Positions 53,015-63,761 of a DNA stretch of 64,000 nucleotides are shown here, piece after piece. A program made the position numbers and the translations under genes. The DNA is from Tilletia caries (lineage: Eukaryota; Basidiomycota; Exobasidiomycetes; Tilletiales; Tilletiaceae), in NCBI GenBank assembly GCA_032718865.1, contig JALUTQ010000020.1:558001-622000 (forward strand). The letters are read 5' to 3'. Each line of letters opens with the position of its first letter. Positions within the stretch are counted from its first letter, which is position 1. The notes under the pieces were generated by a model. The model was not told the DNA's origin. It saw only the letters and a list, made by a program, of their open reading frames with translations, and ran no database searches.

Positions 53015-54920
53015 TTACATTGGCACGTTAGACGGTCCTTCTCCTCGGTCTTCGGTTGCTGGATCGTTAGTGTGCTCGCCATCCTCAAGACCGCGTCCAC
53101 CTTCCACTCCGCGCCCTCCTCCACGACCTGCCCCGCGCCCTCCTCCACGCCCTGCTCCACGACTTGATCCCCGTCTCCGTCCTGCTCCTCGACCTCTCCC
53201 ACGGCCCCTCTGCGATCCTCTCGCCTGACGTCGTGCTTGCTTTTGTGCGGCTCGGCGTCGCAGCATCTCCTGGTACTCGGCCTCCGTCTTGTTCTCCTTA
53301 CGAGATTCGGGCGTGGTGTCGGCGAATACCCGGCGATGTGCGTCGAAGAGGGCGGTGTGGAGAGACTCCCTCAGCTCTTTTGCCCTGTCCCGCCGGTCAA
53401 GATCGAGCCTGTATTGCGAGGGTTGGGCACGTCTCGCCCGTTCCGCGGCGTCATATCGGCGCTGGGCTTGCATCCTGCGCTTCCAGGCCTCGACCTCCTT
53501 CTCCTCCTCGACACGACTCGGCACCTGCATCTGGTGCCACGCATCACGGGCTGGAGCAGACACATCGGACAAGTCGATGAAGCATTCTCGTTCTTCTTGT
53601 CCGTCCCAGCGCAACGCAATATTGTGCGCCACAAGTGCTGCAACCACGATCTTGACCGCGCGATGATGTTCTTGCTCGTCCTTGATTTGAACCCTAATCC
53701 CCGTCATTGACTGAAATCGACCTTTGAAGTAGCCAAAAGCATGTTCACTCCTGACTCTAACGTTACTGACCGCGTAATTGAACCTTCGGAAGTCCCCCGA
53801 CTTCGCAGCAACAACATGATCGTATGGTCCGCACGTAAATTCCGAGAGACCATACCCACTATCCGTCCAGACGAACTCTCCCTCATCCATATATCTGCGC
53901 GGTCGCTTGACAATGTCACTTGCGGCAAACGCGCGTGAGTCTTGTGTTGAACCCTTGTAGCCCGCGACAAAGTCGATGATCCGAAGAGTTGTTGGTAGAA
54001 CGACGAGCTGCAAATTGAGGGAGTACTGCCCTTTACGATCGAAATATTCGCGATGAAAGGCGTTACCTCCGGGCTTGAAGGCTAGAGGGATGAGGCTACC
54101 GTCGACCATTGACCACCCGTTGCCGAACTCCGTGCATTTTGCCCGCTGCGCAACCCATGCTTGCGCGTCCTCCTTTTCGCGCTGACTAGCCCAGCACAAT
54201 ATGCGCCGTCGGTGATCGAAAAGCGCGTCCACGACTCGGCCAGTATACGCAATGACCGATCCTTCGGAACAGCCACAGGCAAAAGCGACGGTCGCGGCGC
54301 TGGCACCATTTCCGCTTCGTCCTAACCAGTAGAGAGCAACGGCCAGCTGCTCGCGGACCGGTGCGCCAGGATGCCTGGGCTTTACGAGGAACGCCTCATG
54401 CGTGGCGATCAACGAGGCGATGGCGTCGAAGGCTTCAGGGAGCATACGAACGAGATGGCGGAACGGTCTCCCGGTACGTGTCGGTGAGTCGGTCCAACCG
54501 GTCGATCAAACGAGGAGTGTCTCGAGGCGCACGTCGATCGAGGAGAACCCTCGTCTGCTGCATTGTCGCGAGAATGGATCGGATCGTGCCGATGTCGCGT
54601 ATCGATGACGAATCCGACGCGGCAAAAGAGGATTCGCTGCTCTCCGAAGAGCTCATGTCGATATCGCTGCTCGTGGATCCGATGGAGCCATCGGAGACGC
54701 CAGTAGAAGCCGAATCCGTGCTGCTGAGGGCGTCGAAGGACAAGAAAGAGTCGACGGAGGAGCAACGGCTGCGGCCTGTGTCGGTGCCCGAATCGACATC
54801 GTCCTCCAATTCGTCGCAATTGTCCAGCCACTCTCGTACCTGCCGACGAAGCACGAATGCCTTGGTGAGGGTCGCGCCCGTGTTCCGGATCAGATGTTGG
54901 TTTGCTGATGTTCTTGCCAT
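53015..54920 (-). pseudogene. PIF-Harbinger transposase 2 (DDE_Tnp_4) with RGG tail, one-base frameshift
   Basis: From ATG 54920 (MARTSANQHLIRNTGATLTK) an acidic/Ser-rich N-terminus leads to DRLTDTYRETVP, where the frame slips by one base near 54460, then HLVRMLPEAFDAIASLIATH and the catalytic domain: Asp in GWSMVDGSLIPLAF, Asp in EFVWTDSGYGLSEF, and Glu in VRVRSEHAFGYFKGRFQSM. The last 60 residues are a run of RGRGRGAGRR/GGGRGAGRGGGRG, an RGG/GAR box, uncommon in this family and typical of RNA or nucleic-acid binding. The rest of the frame is clean, so the slip may be recent. Confidence 0.85.
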
Positions 54921-55374
54921 GGAGCGTGAGGTGTATACACTCTGCAGAGAAAGTACAGGTCGCGGGACGGAATGAGGTTGCAACGTGAGGATGGAGCTGG
55001 ACGCGTCCGCGTGGTGTAGCGTGTCATGCAGCAGTGCTCTCGGTGAGAATAGGGGTATTCGCCAGTTCTAGGCAGTAGATGAGGTACTGCAATGAAAAGG
55101 CTGAGGCAGTAAGCCGAAATGAATGCCCCGAAATATTCTCTGGGAGACACGATCGGTGTTGAGGAGAATCAAGCTTGCCGAACGGCATCATGGAGTCGCC
55201 ACTGTCGGTTCGTTCCACGCTGTTCAATTCCTTGCTCTTCTACCCCTCCTTCTCCTCGGCTGCGACCATTCCTTCTCGGTCTTCGTTCTGGTTCGCATTT
55301 CCTCCCCAAGTTCACATCCGCCTCCTCACACCTCCCAATACCGCTTCCGCACTCGCACTCGCATTCCTCGGTAG
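54921..55374. other. No gene identified
   Basis: Likely promoter of the Harbinger transposase and its element end. I searched for the counterpart of the AGGGGAGTTTCGCAAA motif and did not find it. Confidence 0.4.
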
Positions 55375-56095
55375 CAGGGCTCGGCTCCGACTATAGTCGC
55401 ACGTTTTTTGGCATAGTCATAGTCGTAGTCGTAGGCGTTTTTTGAAGATCCGAAATAGTCATAGTCGTAAGTCTGACTATAGTGCCATAGTCGACTATAG
55501 TCGCAGGATTTTGCGCAGCCAAATTTTGCACTATAGTGTGACTATAGCCAAATTTGGAACGCCAGTGCGCCACTATAGTCGGACTTTGGGACAACAATTT
55601 TCGCACTATAGTTGCACGTCAAATTTCAGACTATAAATAGTTATAGTGTAGGTCGCTTTTGATTGTCTGAAATCGGATATAGTCAGGCTATGGTTCGACT
55701 ATCCAACAATAATAGTCGCACTATGACTGGCTATAGTGTTTCATGGGCAATAGATGTCATAGTCTGACTATAGCGGTGGCGGTCGGGCCTGCGGCTATAG
55801 TCGCAACTCCAAGCTATAGTCAGACCATAACATACTATAGTCGGACTATAGCCGAATTTTTTGCTGCGACTATAGCCTTGACATCCAGGATCCAGCTATT
55901 GTCCGACTATAGTCGCAAAATCAATTTTAGACCAGATTTTTGACGACTATGGCGACTATTGTCTTACATTTTCTGGAGCATAGTCATAGTCATAGTCGTA
56001 AGTGCGACTATCAGCGGCTATGGCTATAGTCGCTCATAGTCGCATGAGGCTATAGTCGTAATAGTCGTAAAATCCCATAGTCGTGCCGAGCCATG
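55375..56095. mobile_element. hAT-like MITE, group B, GACTATAGTC family
   Basis: 721 bp; ends CAGGGCTCGGC and inverted CATGGCTCGGC, flanked by a perfect 8-bp duplication CTCGGTAG at 55367-55374 and 56096-56103. The body is built from about 25 copies of GACTATAGTC and half-sites. Confidence 0.94.
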
Positions 56096-56240
56096 CTCGG
56101 TAGCATCTCATCCTCCGCATTATCCTTCCCGCATCCGCATCCGCACCCCTTCTCGTCATCCGCGTTCCTTCTCTTTCTCTCCCAGCCTTGCTTACACTGT
56201 CACTCTTCAGCCGCGCACGACTAGGGACAGTCGTCATTTG

Positions 56241-56505
56241 TGGGTGGGGATGTGCTGGCAGTGGCCAACTACACGTGACACCGCCATGTGGCTTTTTCCT
56301 TATCTTATCTATTATCTTCCTCTCCCACTTTTCTCATCACTCACTCCTCTCTCGGCCGAAAGTCTCTCGCTCTCCTCATCACTTTCGCCTTCCTTCTACT
56401 CTGTGTACTTAACTTCCACACGCATTCATATACACATCAAGCCTTTCTTTCCTTTTGCAGTCATTACATATCACTCTTGCCAGCATATGGTGATGAGAGG
56501 GATTC
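56241..56505 (+). repeat. PPT-LTR-PBS block related to the 17.8-20.1 kb LTR element
   Basis: A polypurine tract GGGTGGGGA (to 56250) precedes an LTR at 56251-56485 that starts TGTGCTGGCA and ends CCAGCA, followed by TGGTGATGAGAGGGATTC (56488-56505). The LTR start matches that of the short LTR element, with considerable divergence further in. Having a PPT before and a PBS after one LTR is the junction expected of tandem elements sharing an LTR. Confidence 0.7.
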
Positions 56506-57520
56506 TCTGTTGATACCCGACCGACGGACTCACAGTTCCCACCCCGAGCTCAGCCTCACCACTCCGGTCTCTGCACCCACCCAAGGTCGTCGAACCTACT
56601 CGGTCTCTGCACCCACCCCGGTCGTCGAACCCACTCCGGTCGCAGTACCACCCCGATCGTCGAACCCACTCCGGTCGCAGTACCCACATCAGCTCTTCGT
56701 TGAGCATCTCCGGTCCCCGTACCCACAACAGCTCCTCGCCAGCTTCTCTCGGCTCTTTAGCCAATTTTCGGTCGATGTACCCATCAGGTTCCCAGTGACC
56801 TACCTCCGGCTTTCAATCGCCCACCCTGGCTCTCCGAAGCCCACTCCGGCTCGCAGCAGCCTCCTTCCCTCAATCCGGCTCCCAGCCGCACACCGCGGCT
56901 CTCCACGGCCTCCAATCGGCTCTCAGCAGCCCACCTTCGGCTCTCAGATGCCTACTCGGGCTCCCAACAGCCTACTCGGGCTCCCAGCAGCCCACCTCGG
57001 CTCTCAGAAGCCCCAACTTGGCTCTCCGTAGCCGCTCTCCGGCTTTCATCAGCTCTCCCTTCGGCTGTTCGCAGCTTCCTATTGGCTTGTAGCATCACCC
57101 ATGACGGACTCAGTAGCTCTTTCTACTTTGCCAACACATGGTTCACCCTTAGCTTCGCCCTACCTTCATCTGGCCTTCCGAGCCCTCAGCAACGAGCGTC
57201 GAGGTTGAGCTTCCCCTCCGCTTCGAATGGTTCTTCGCCATACCTTCTCGGTTTCACCGTCTCCCAGTAGCTTTCGGTCATCCTACAGATCACAGGTGCT
57301 GGTGGCTCCGTACGACGACTTGCATGCTGCCGACTCCAAGAGGTGGACCAATTTCCGGCGACGCCGTCTACTTCTCCATCACCTCTTTTCACTCGACATC
57401 ATCGTGTCCTTCTTTCCGCCCACCCCATATCACACTCACATCGCTCATATCTTCACATCCTTGATCCTACGGCTGTAAGGTTTCCCAACTACAAGAGAGC
57501 AATCGACCTAGTAGATTCGG
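56506..57520. other. Low-complexity CGGCTCTC tandem region
   Basis: From 56540 to about 57080, degenerate repeats of CCACTCCGGTC(T/G)C and CGGCTCTCAGCAGCCCAC follow one another. Frames through it are Pro/Ser/Leu-rich and without domains. It is probably the interior of an LTR element into which the gypsy element at 57521 inserted. Confidence 0.5.
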
Positions 57521-58108
57521 TGTTGGACAGTCCACGTGTAGTACCGCTCGTTGTATGGAGACAGAAGTGACACGCTGCTAGAACTTTGGCCTATGTCTAC
57601 TGGGTTGATCACTGATCTAGATGTTAGTAGTCCTACAGGAGGTGTGGTGTATAAAAGGTAATAAAGTGTATGAGACTATTTGTTGAAACTTAATGAGACT
57701 CAGACTTCACACGTTTGACTTAACTCTGCAATGTTATGTGATTGCCAAGTTAGGTGTCAAGGTGTGTGAAAGTATAGGGCTGGGGGGACAGAATGTGCTG
57801 AACGGTATATACGCGGTATACTCGTTCTCTCTCTTTCTCGGTTCCTTTCTCGGTTCCTTTCTCGGTTCCCTTTCTCTTCTTCTCTCTTCCTCTTCCGCAC
57901 AACGCCTCACAATCGTTGCGCAACGTTGCCACTTTTCCCTTCCTTTTCTTCACGCACCTTTTTCCGTACTTGCAGCTCGGCTATAAAAGGCGCGATCTCA
58001 TTTGTACTTAGATGAAATAGATTCAGCCTACACACACATTACAACACAAGAACAAGAAACACTAATCCAGATACAACCAGAGCACAGGTACATAGTCTAT
58101 CCATTACA
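57521..58108 (+). repeat. 5' LTR of the Ty3/gypsy element
   Basis: 588 bp from TGTTGGACAGTCC to CCATTACA, followed directly by the primer-binding site. TATA-like boxes occur at 57650 (TATAAAAGG) and 57981 (TATAAAAGG). A 13-bp repeat CTTTCTCGGTTCC is present in three tandem copies at about 57834-57872. A diverged copy lies at 30978. Confidence 0.8.
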
Positions 58109-58126
58109 TGGTGATGAGAGGGATTC
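58109..58126 (+). promoter_or_regulatory. Primer-binding site of the Ty3/gypsy element
   Basis: TGGTGATGAGAGGGATTC, directly after the LTR; shares TGGTGATGAGAGG with the 17.8-20.1 kb and 56.3 kb elements. Confidence 0.8.
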
Positions 58127-58175
58127 CTCTTTGAGCGACCGACTGACGGAACTCGATACCCCCGCCGGCACAGAT

Positions 58176-60135
58176 ATGTCCGAGACATCCACTAGTCTGG
58201 CACAGCAATTTGCCTCATCCTCCACTCCGGCCCCAGGCGTCGACGACCTCAACACCTCTCTTGCACGCATCACACAAACCCTGGAGATCATCCTCGAGCG
58301 CCAAGATGGGTTCAATCAGCGCCTCGGCCAGGTGGAACATGCCGCCCCCATCTCCCACACACCTCTCGGCCCAGGACCGACAACCAACATCTCCTCTGCT
58401 CTCGGCCCAGGCCCGACCACCATCTCCTCTGCTCTCGGCCCAGGCCCGGCAACCACTTCGTTCGCGTCCGGTCCAGGACCGTCTTCACCCTCTCCCCCGT
58501 CTCCTCACCCGTTCGTGACCACTCGTCGTCAAGGTCGTCGAGTTGCCCTTCCCCATCTGCCGCCATCCACGCCTCCAACGCTTCCGAACCGGCCCGTTTG
58601 GCAGGCATCCGGTGGTCCATGGGGCCAAGCTGCTTCCACCCCTTGGCGTCCCTCCGGCACCAACGCCACGCCTTCGATCCGTCCAGCTCCAGAGAGCCAC
58701 GCAGTTCCGGACACTGCCTCGGCCACTGCCTCGCCGGACGACGTCGACGGCGTCACCCCTCTCCAGGTCTTCCGAGCGCTGCCCCGAGAAGATAAGGAGA
58801 CGTTCCGCCGGATCATGGGGGCCATGGGCACGACGACCCGTGACTTCCTCCAGACGGTCTCACCCTCCCAGCTGCCGCCGGACGCCCTTCAGCGCATAGC
58901 TGTTCAGCTCGGCACCACCACCCCTCAACCCCTTCTCCCCGATGGATCCGACTTCGGCATCAACGAGGACAGCCCTGCTGCTGAGGGCACCGCCACGTCA
59001 GTTCCGAACACCGTCGCTCCTGCTGCCATCTCGATACCGGCACTCACCTCGACGCCGGACCGGTCTGAGGAGGAACCGCTTCCACCGTCCAATCCGCCTT
59101 CCACTGTTGTCGCCTCGGCCCCTCCTGCTTCCGTCGTCATCACACCTCCGCCGACTCGACCGCTCATATGCCGCCCGGAGGTTCTCGGGCAGTTCAAGGG
59201 CGACCCATCTCGGCTGGAGGCCTTCTTGAGCCGCGTTCGGGACATGGTCCGCTCGAACAAGGCTCCGGGGTGGAACGCCGCCGTCATGGCGACCATTCCG
59301 ATCGTGCTGAAGGACGACGCCGCCGCCTGGCATGAGGGCATCACCCTCGAGGAAGCGGAGTCCCTCACGACCTACGAGGCTTGGGCTGAAGCCATGCGCG
59401 AGGCGTTCCCGGTGAATACCACCACCCAACGACGCGAGGCCCGCGCCCTCGAGTGGAAGCCCGACCAGGAGACCTCCATCGGCTATTACTTCCGGAAGCT
59501 GTTGGCTCTTCGGACCGCATACGGCCACGATCAGTCCGACTCGGCTCTCGTGACGGACATCAAGGACGGGTTCCCCACCTCGTTCGTCACCTTGCTGCGC
59601 ATCCCTCGGACCGATCCGACGCTGAAGCAGTTGCGCAAGGAGATGGGGGAAGCCGAGCCCGAGTGGAGAGCTCTCACCGGCATCCAGCTTGCCATCCCCA
59701 CCTCGGCTTCGACTTCGACTCCATCGGCGCCTGCGGTCGCGACATCTCCTGCTGTTCGCCGCAAACCCGTCCATGGTTCGCTCGGCCTCTGCCCCGGTTT
59801 TGCCGGCGGCCCCCGCTCCATCTCAAGGAACTGCTGGTGCAGTGAATGCTGCTGCTGCTCGATACGACCCCGCTCGCATCACTCCTGCCAAGAACGGAGA
59901 GCGACGCAAGTACACTCGCGCGAACGGTCAGACAATCGAGCTTCGACACCCGTGCACTCGTTGCCAAGGAGATCATTTCAACTTCGAGCACGACAACGTC
60001 ACCGGCGCTCAAGTCCGAAGCATCGAGGGTCCTACCGACACGCACGGGTCGGTCAACACCGTCTCCTGGTACGATGATCCGGAGCATGGCGTTGACCCGC
60101 AGCATTTCACCTCGTCCGCAATGACGATAAACTAG
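58176..60135 (+). CDS. Ty3/gypsy gag
   Basis: ATG 58176 (MSETSTSLAQQFASSSTPAP). A Pro/Ser/Gly linker with a 33-bp tandem repeat (LGPGPTTISSA) is followed by a capsid-like retrotransposon gag region: LGQFKGDPSRLEAFLSRVRD, NAAVMATIPIVLKDDAAAWH, ALEWKPDQETSIGYYFRKLL. After a frame change near 59755 it continues through DPARITPAKNGERRKYTRAN to a zinc-knuckle variant CTRCQGDHFNFEH (final H instead of C) and a stop at 60133-60135. Frame 0 reopens at 60096 and connects by an intron to pol, so gag and pol were once, or still are, one spliced reading frame apart from two one-base shifts. Gag builds the virus-like particle. Confidence 0.82.
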
Positions 60136-60263
60136 ATGCACCACCACCGTCACCGACGACTCCTCTGCCTCTTGATGGCACCGGCGAGCCGTCCGCGACT
60201 ACAGCTCCAGAGATGAATTGGGTGGAAGAGACTTGGTATCCCCCTTCTCCTACTCCCCCTTCC

Positions 60264-60353
60264 GTGAGTTTCTAATCACCTCTCGCTTCGATGATCCTTT
60301 CCCCTGTTTGTTCTTTCCGATTCTCATACGCATCCCTTCCCTTACTGTTGTAG
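60264..60353 (+). other. Putative spliceosomal intron between gag and pol
   Basis: 90 bp, donor GTGAGT, a branch-like CTAAT at 60272 and CTTAC at 60340, and acceptor TTGTAG. Reading from 60123 (DDKLDAPPPSP..WYPPSPTPPS) joins THGEGPAPTVYETLVKSQDD in phase 0; unspliced, the frame ends at a TAA inside the intron. Confidence 0.65.
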
Positions 60354-61833
60354 ACCCACGGGGAAGGCCCAGCGCCCACCGTGTACGAAACCCTCGTGAA
60401 ATCTCAAGATGATTCCACCGATGATCCAAATACCTCGCTTGACAGTCCGCGGTTGTTCATTGCGGACAAGTCTGTCTTCCACACCGCGCGTCGTCTGAAC
60501 CCGAACGACGAGAACCCCCCGCTGTCCCAGCCGACGAGAGCGTTTGGTAACATCGTTCCCTTGCCCGTCAACCCCGCCTCCGGGTCTGGACGTGGCTATC
60601 GGTCCCATGTTCCCCTCACGGTACAGGTCCGACTCAACGACACCGACGGCCGCGCGCTCTCTTCCCTCCTCGACACGGGCGCGTCCCTGTCAGTGATCGA
60701 TGCGGGTCTGCTCAGACGATTGGGCGGCGTCCCTTCGGGAGCACCCATGCGAATACACGGACTCGGGAACGTGATGACGCTAGGATGGGTCACCATTCCT
60801 GTTTTCCTCCACGCTCAGGATCCTCACGGCGCGGCCACCCATCTCTCCTTCTCCCAGGACTTCCACGTCCTGCCGTCGTTCGCGCCTGGCCTTTGTCTGG
60901 GACGTGATTTCATCGACGCTCAGGACCTTTCGGTCTCCCCGGTTCGCGGCCGAGGCCGGATCGGTCGTTACACCTTCCAGGTCAACGAGCGTCTTCCGGG
61001 GCCATACGGTCAGGAGCCGGAGCTCATCACGACGTCCGATGTCGATCTTTTTGCGGGCGAGCAGCGCTGGGTTCCGGTCGGTGCTCATTGCTTGGCCCCG
61101 GACGTCGATTACGCTGTGATTCCTCGCCTGTCGACCGCACCGGATGAGTCGGTGCGCCTGTTTGGTCCCGCTGGCTTGCTGCGCCATGCTCCCGTCGGTC
61201 ACGTTCTGCTGGGGAACTACGGCTCTTGCACGTTCCACCTTCGGAAGGGAACGATCGTCGCGGATGCTTACGCGGCCCGAGTTGGGGATGTTACGGCGGA
61301 CGCTGGCGAACTATTCGCCCTGACACCCGCGCGGTCGTCCGTCGCTACGGCCGGCTCCTACTCTCCGGAGTTTCCCCCGTCCGATGTTGAGCTTGCCTTG
61401 CCGCTGGACGCTTTCGAGCTGGCAGATGCCACCGGGTCCAGTCTCACTGCTGACGCCGCCGTGTCCCTGGTCGATGACCAGTTCCGCGTCGGCATCGACA
61501 CATCGGGTGCTCCGCATCCCGACATCGTGGCTCTGCTCCGTCGGCACACTGAGGCTTTTGCGCTGGATGGCCGTCCGGGTCGCGTTGACGACCACGACAT
61601 GGAGATTAACTTGCTGCCCGCGGCCATTCTTCGCTCCGACGCTCCCCGCCGGGCCAGTCCAGAGAAGCGCGCCGCTATGGACACGACCATCGACCAACTT
61701 CTGTCCTGGGACGTGATCGAACCGTCTTCCAGCCCGGTTTCATTTCCTGTCGTGATGGTTCGACAGAATGGGAAATGGCGTTTTTGCGTCGATTATCGGA
61801 CGCTCAACACCAGCACTATCCCCGATCGATATC

Positions 61834-62564
61834 TAAGGAAAGGCGTCACCTCCGCGCTCTCGGCGAAGTTCCGCGTCCTCCGCGCCTCCGTACCGCAAAA
61901 CTCCGCCGATTTTCCTCCGCCGGGGGACGTCCTCCGTACCGCGGTGGCTGACAGCGGAGGGGCGGACGGAGAAGTACCGCCAACGACTTGAACGCGGACG
62001 GAGGGCGGAGGAGTTGGAGGTTCCTGGACTTGAGCGCGGACGGAGGTGTCGACGGCCCCAACTTCGGCGGAGTTCCGGCGGAACTCCGCGCCTCCGCGCT
62101 TACTCCGCTCTGAGACTGAAAACCCAGGGGTTACACAGGGTCTCTCCTATTGAAGGGGTCTCAGAAGACGGAGTCTCGGGTTTCATATCACGTGATCGCT
62201 AGTGACGCCGGGGTCTCAAGACTTGAGACCCCTCTTCAAATGATTTTTTTCGCCGAGTTAAGCAAGTAACTCCAAAGTCTGAGACCATGACTTGGGTCGG
62301 CAAGTTGGGATCGCGGAGGCGCGGAACTCCGCCGGAGGAAGGCGGACGGAGGTCCCCTCCTTGAAAAACTCCGGCTACCCACCGCGGACGGAGGATGCGG
62401 CCTCGGTGAGGACCACCCTGCTACGGCGGACGGAATGATACCGGCCTTGCTGACACCACTGTCTTGGGCGGACGGAATGATCCGCCCAAAAATGAGCGCG
62501 GAGTTTTGGCGGAGGTAGGCGGGCGGAGGCGCGGAGGCGCGGAGTTCCTCCGCGCCTTTCCTTA
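61834..62564. mobile_element. hAT-like MITE, group A family I, copy 2
   Basis: 731 bp, ends TAAGGAAAGGCG, perfect 8-bp duplication TCGATATC at 61826-61833 and 62565-62572. Inverted relative to the copy at 754-1496 and nearly identical to it, including the GGGGTCTCAAG palindrome (62210-62232). Confidence 0.95.
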
Positions 62565-63293
62565 TCGATATCCCCTGCCTACTATCGACTCGATCTTTCA
62601 GACGCTCGCGGGAAAGAAGGTGTTCAGCTCTCTGGATGCGATCCGAGGCTATCATCAGCTCGGCGTCAAGGAATCGGATCGCTGGAAGACGGCACTCATA
62701 TGCCATCGAGGTCTATTTCAGTACAAGCGTGTGCCTTTTGGACTTCGGAATGCGCCAGCGGTTTTCCAGCGCCTTATGGACCAGGTTCTTGGGCCTCTAC
62801 GGTGGAGCCAGGCCGTCGTATACATCGATGACGCCGTCGTTGCAACGGACTCGATGGCCGAACACCTGCGGGCTCTGGAGACACTCCTCCGTTCGGCGAC
62901 GAGCACTGGCTTGAAGTTTAGCCCCGCCAAGTGCACGTTCGCGGTCCCCTCTCTGGTCCTGTTGGGACGAAAGGTCTCCGGCGCGGGCGTGGCTGTTTGG
63001 GAGGAACGGGCGAAGGCAGTTGAGGACCTCCGCCGGCCGACGACCCTTCAGGAGCTTTACCACACCTTGGGACTGTTCGGCTACTATCGGTCCTTCATCC
63101 GCAAGTTTGCCGAGTTGGCGTCCCCCCTCACCAAGCTCTTGCGGGGATGGCGCTACGAATCGGCCGACGGCCAAACTCGGTTGGTGAACACCGAGGGGAA
63201 GGCGGTCACGGCGAGCAAGGTCCCTCTTCAATGGGAAGCCGAGCAACAACACGCCTTCGACACACTTCGACAGGCTGTCGCCAACCCACCCAT

Positions 63294-63761
63294 TAAGGAT
63301 GGGCGCGGAGTAAGCCCCGGAGTGGGTTTCCCGGAGTTCCCCGACTAGTCGGGGCCTCACTCCGGGGGAGTACGGAGTACGGAGTGCATTTTCGAGGATT
63401 TACTCCCGCTGATTGGATTCTGCAGGAGTACGGAGCGCAAGCCTGTCATGTCCCCGGAGTACGGAGTACGGCAAGGCCTGGAGCTAACTTTTCGCCGGAG
63501 TACGGAGTTTCGGGGGAGTAGTCGCGCTCCGTCACCCCGGAGTACGGAGTGGACTTTGAAATTTTACTAAATTTAGCCGGAGTACGGAGCTAGCGCAATG
63601 AGATGGGGAGATTTTGTGCGGAGCGCGGAGTGGAGTTGGGATGACTGCCTAAAAATGAGCGGAGTACGGAGCGCGAAAAAGCATCTCAAAATCAGCCGGA
63701 GTCAGCCGGAGTAGGAGCCCCGGAGTACGGAGCACTCCGGGGCCCTCCGCGCCCATCCTTA
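63294..63761. mobile_element. hAT-like MITE, group A family III
   Basis: 468 bp, ends TAAGGATGGGCGCGGAG, perfect 8-bp duplication CCACCCAT at 63286-63293 and 63762-63769. About fifteen GGAGTACGGAG words make up the body. Confidence 0.95.

Noticed and set aside
61840..61991. C-terminal tail of the protease-RT frame
   Set aside because: These residues come from reading into the MITE; an identical peptide appears antisense in the copy at 754-1496.
62464..62580. Methionine start of the RT frame inside GC-rich sequence
   Set aside because: The first 35 or so codons are MITE sequence; the true RT continues from the frame before 61834.
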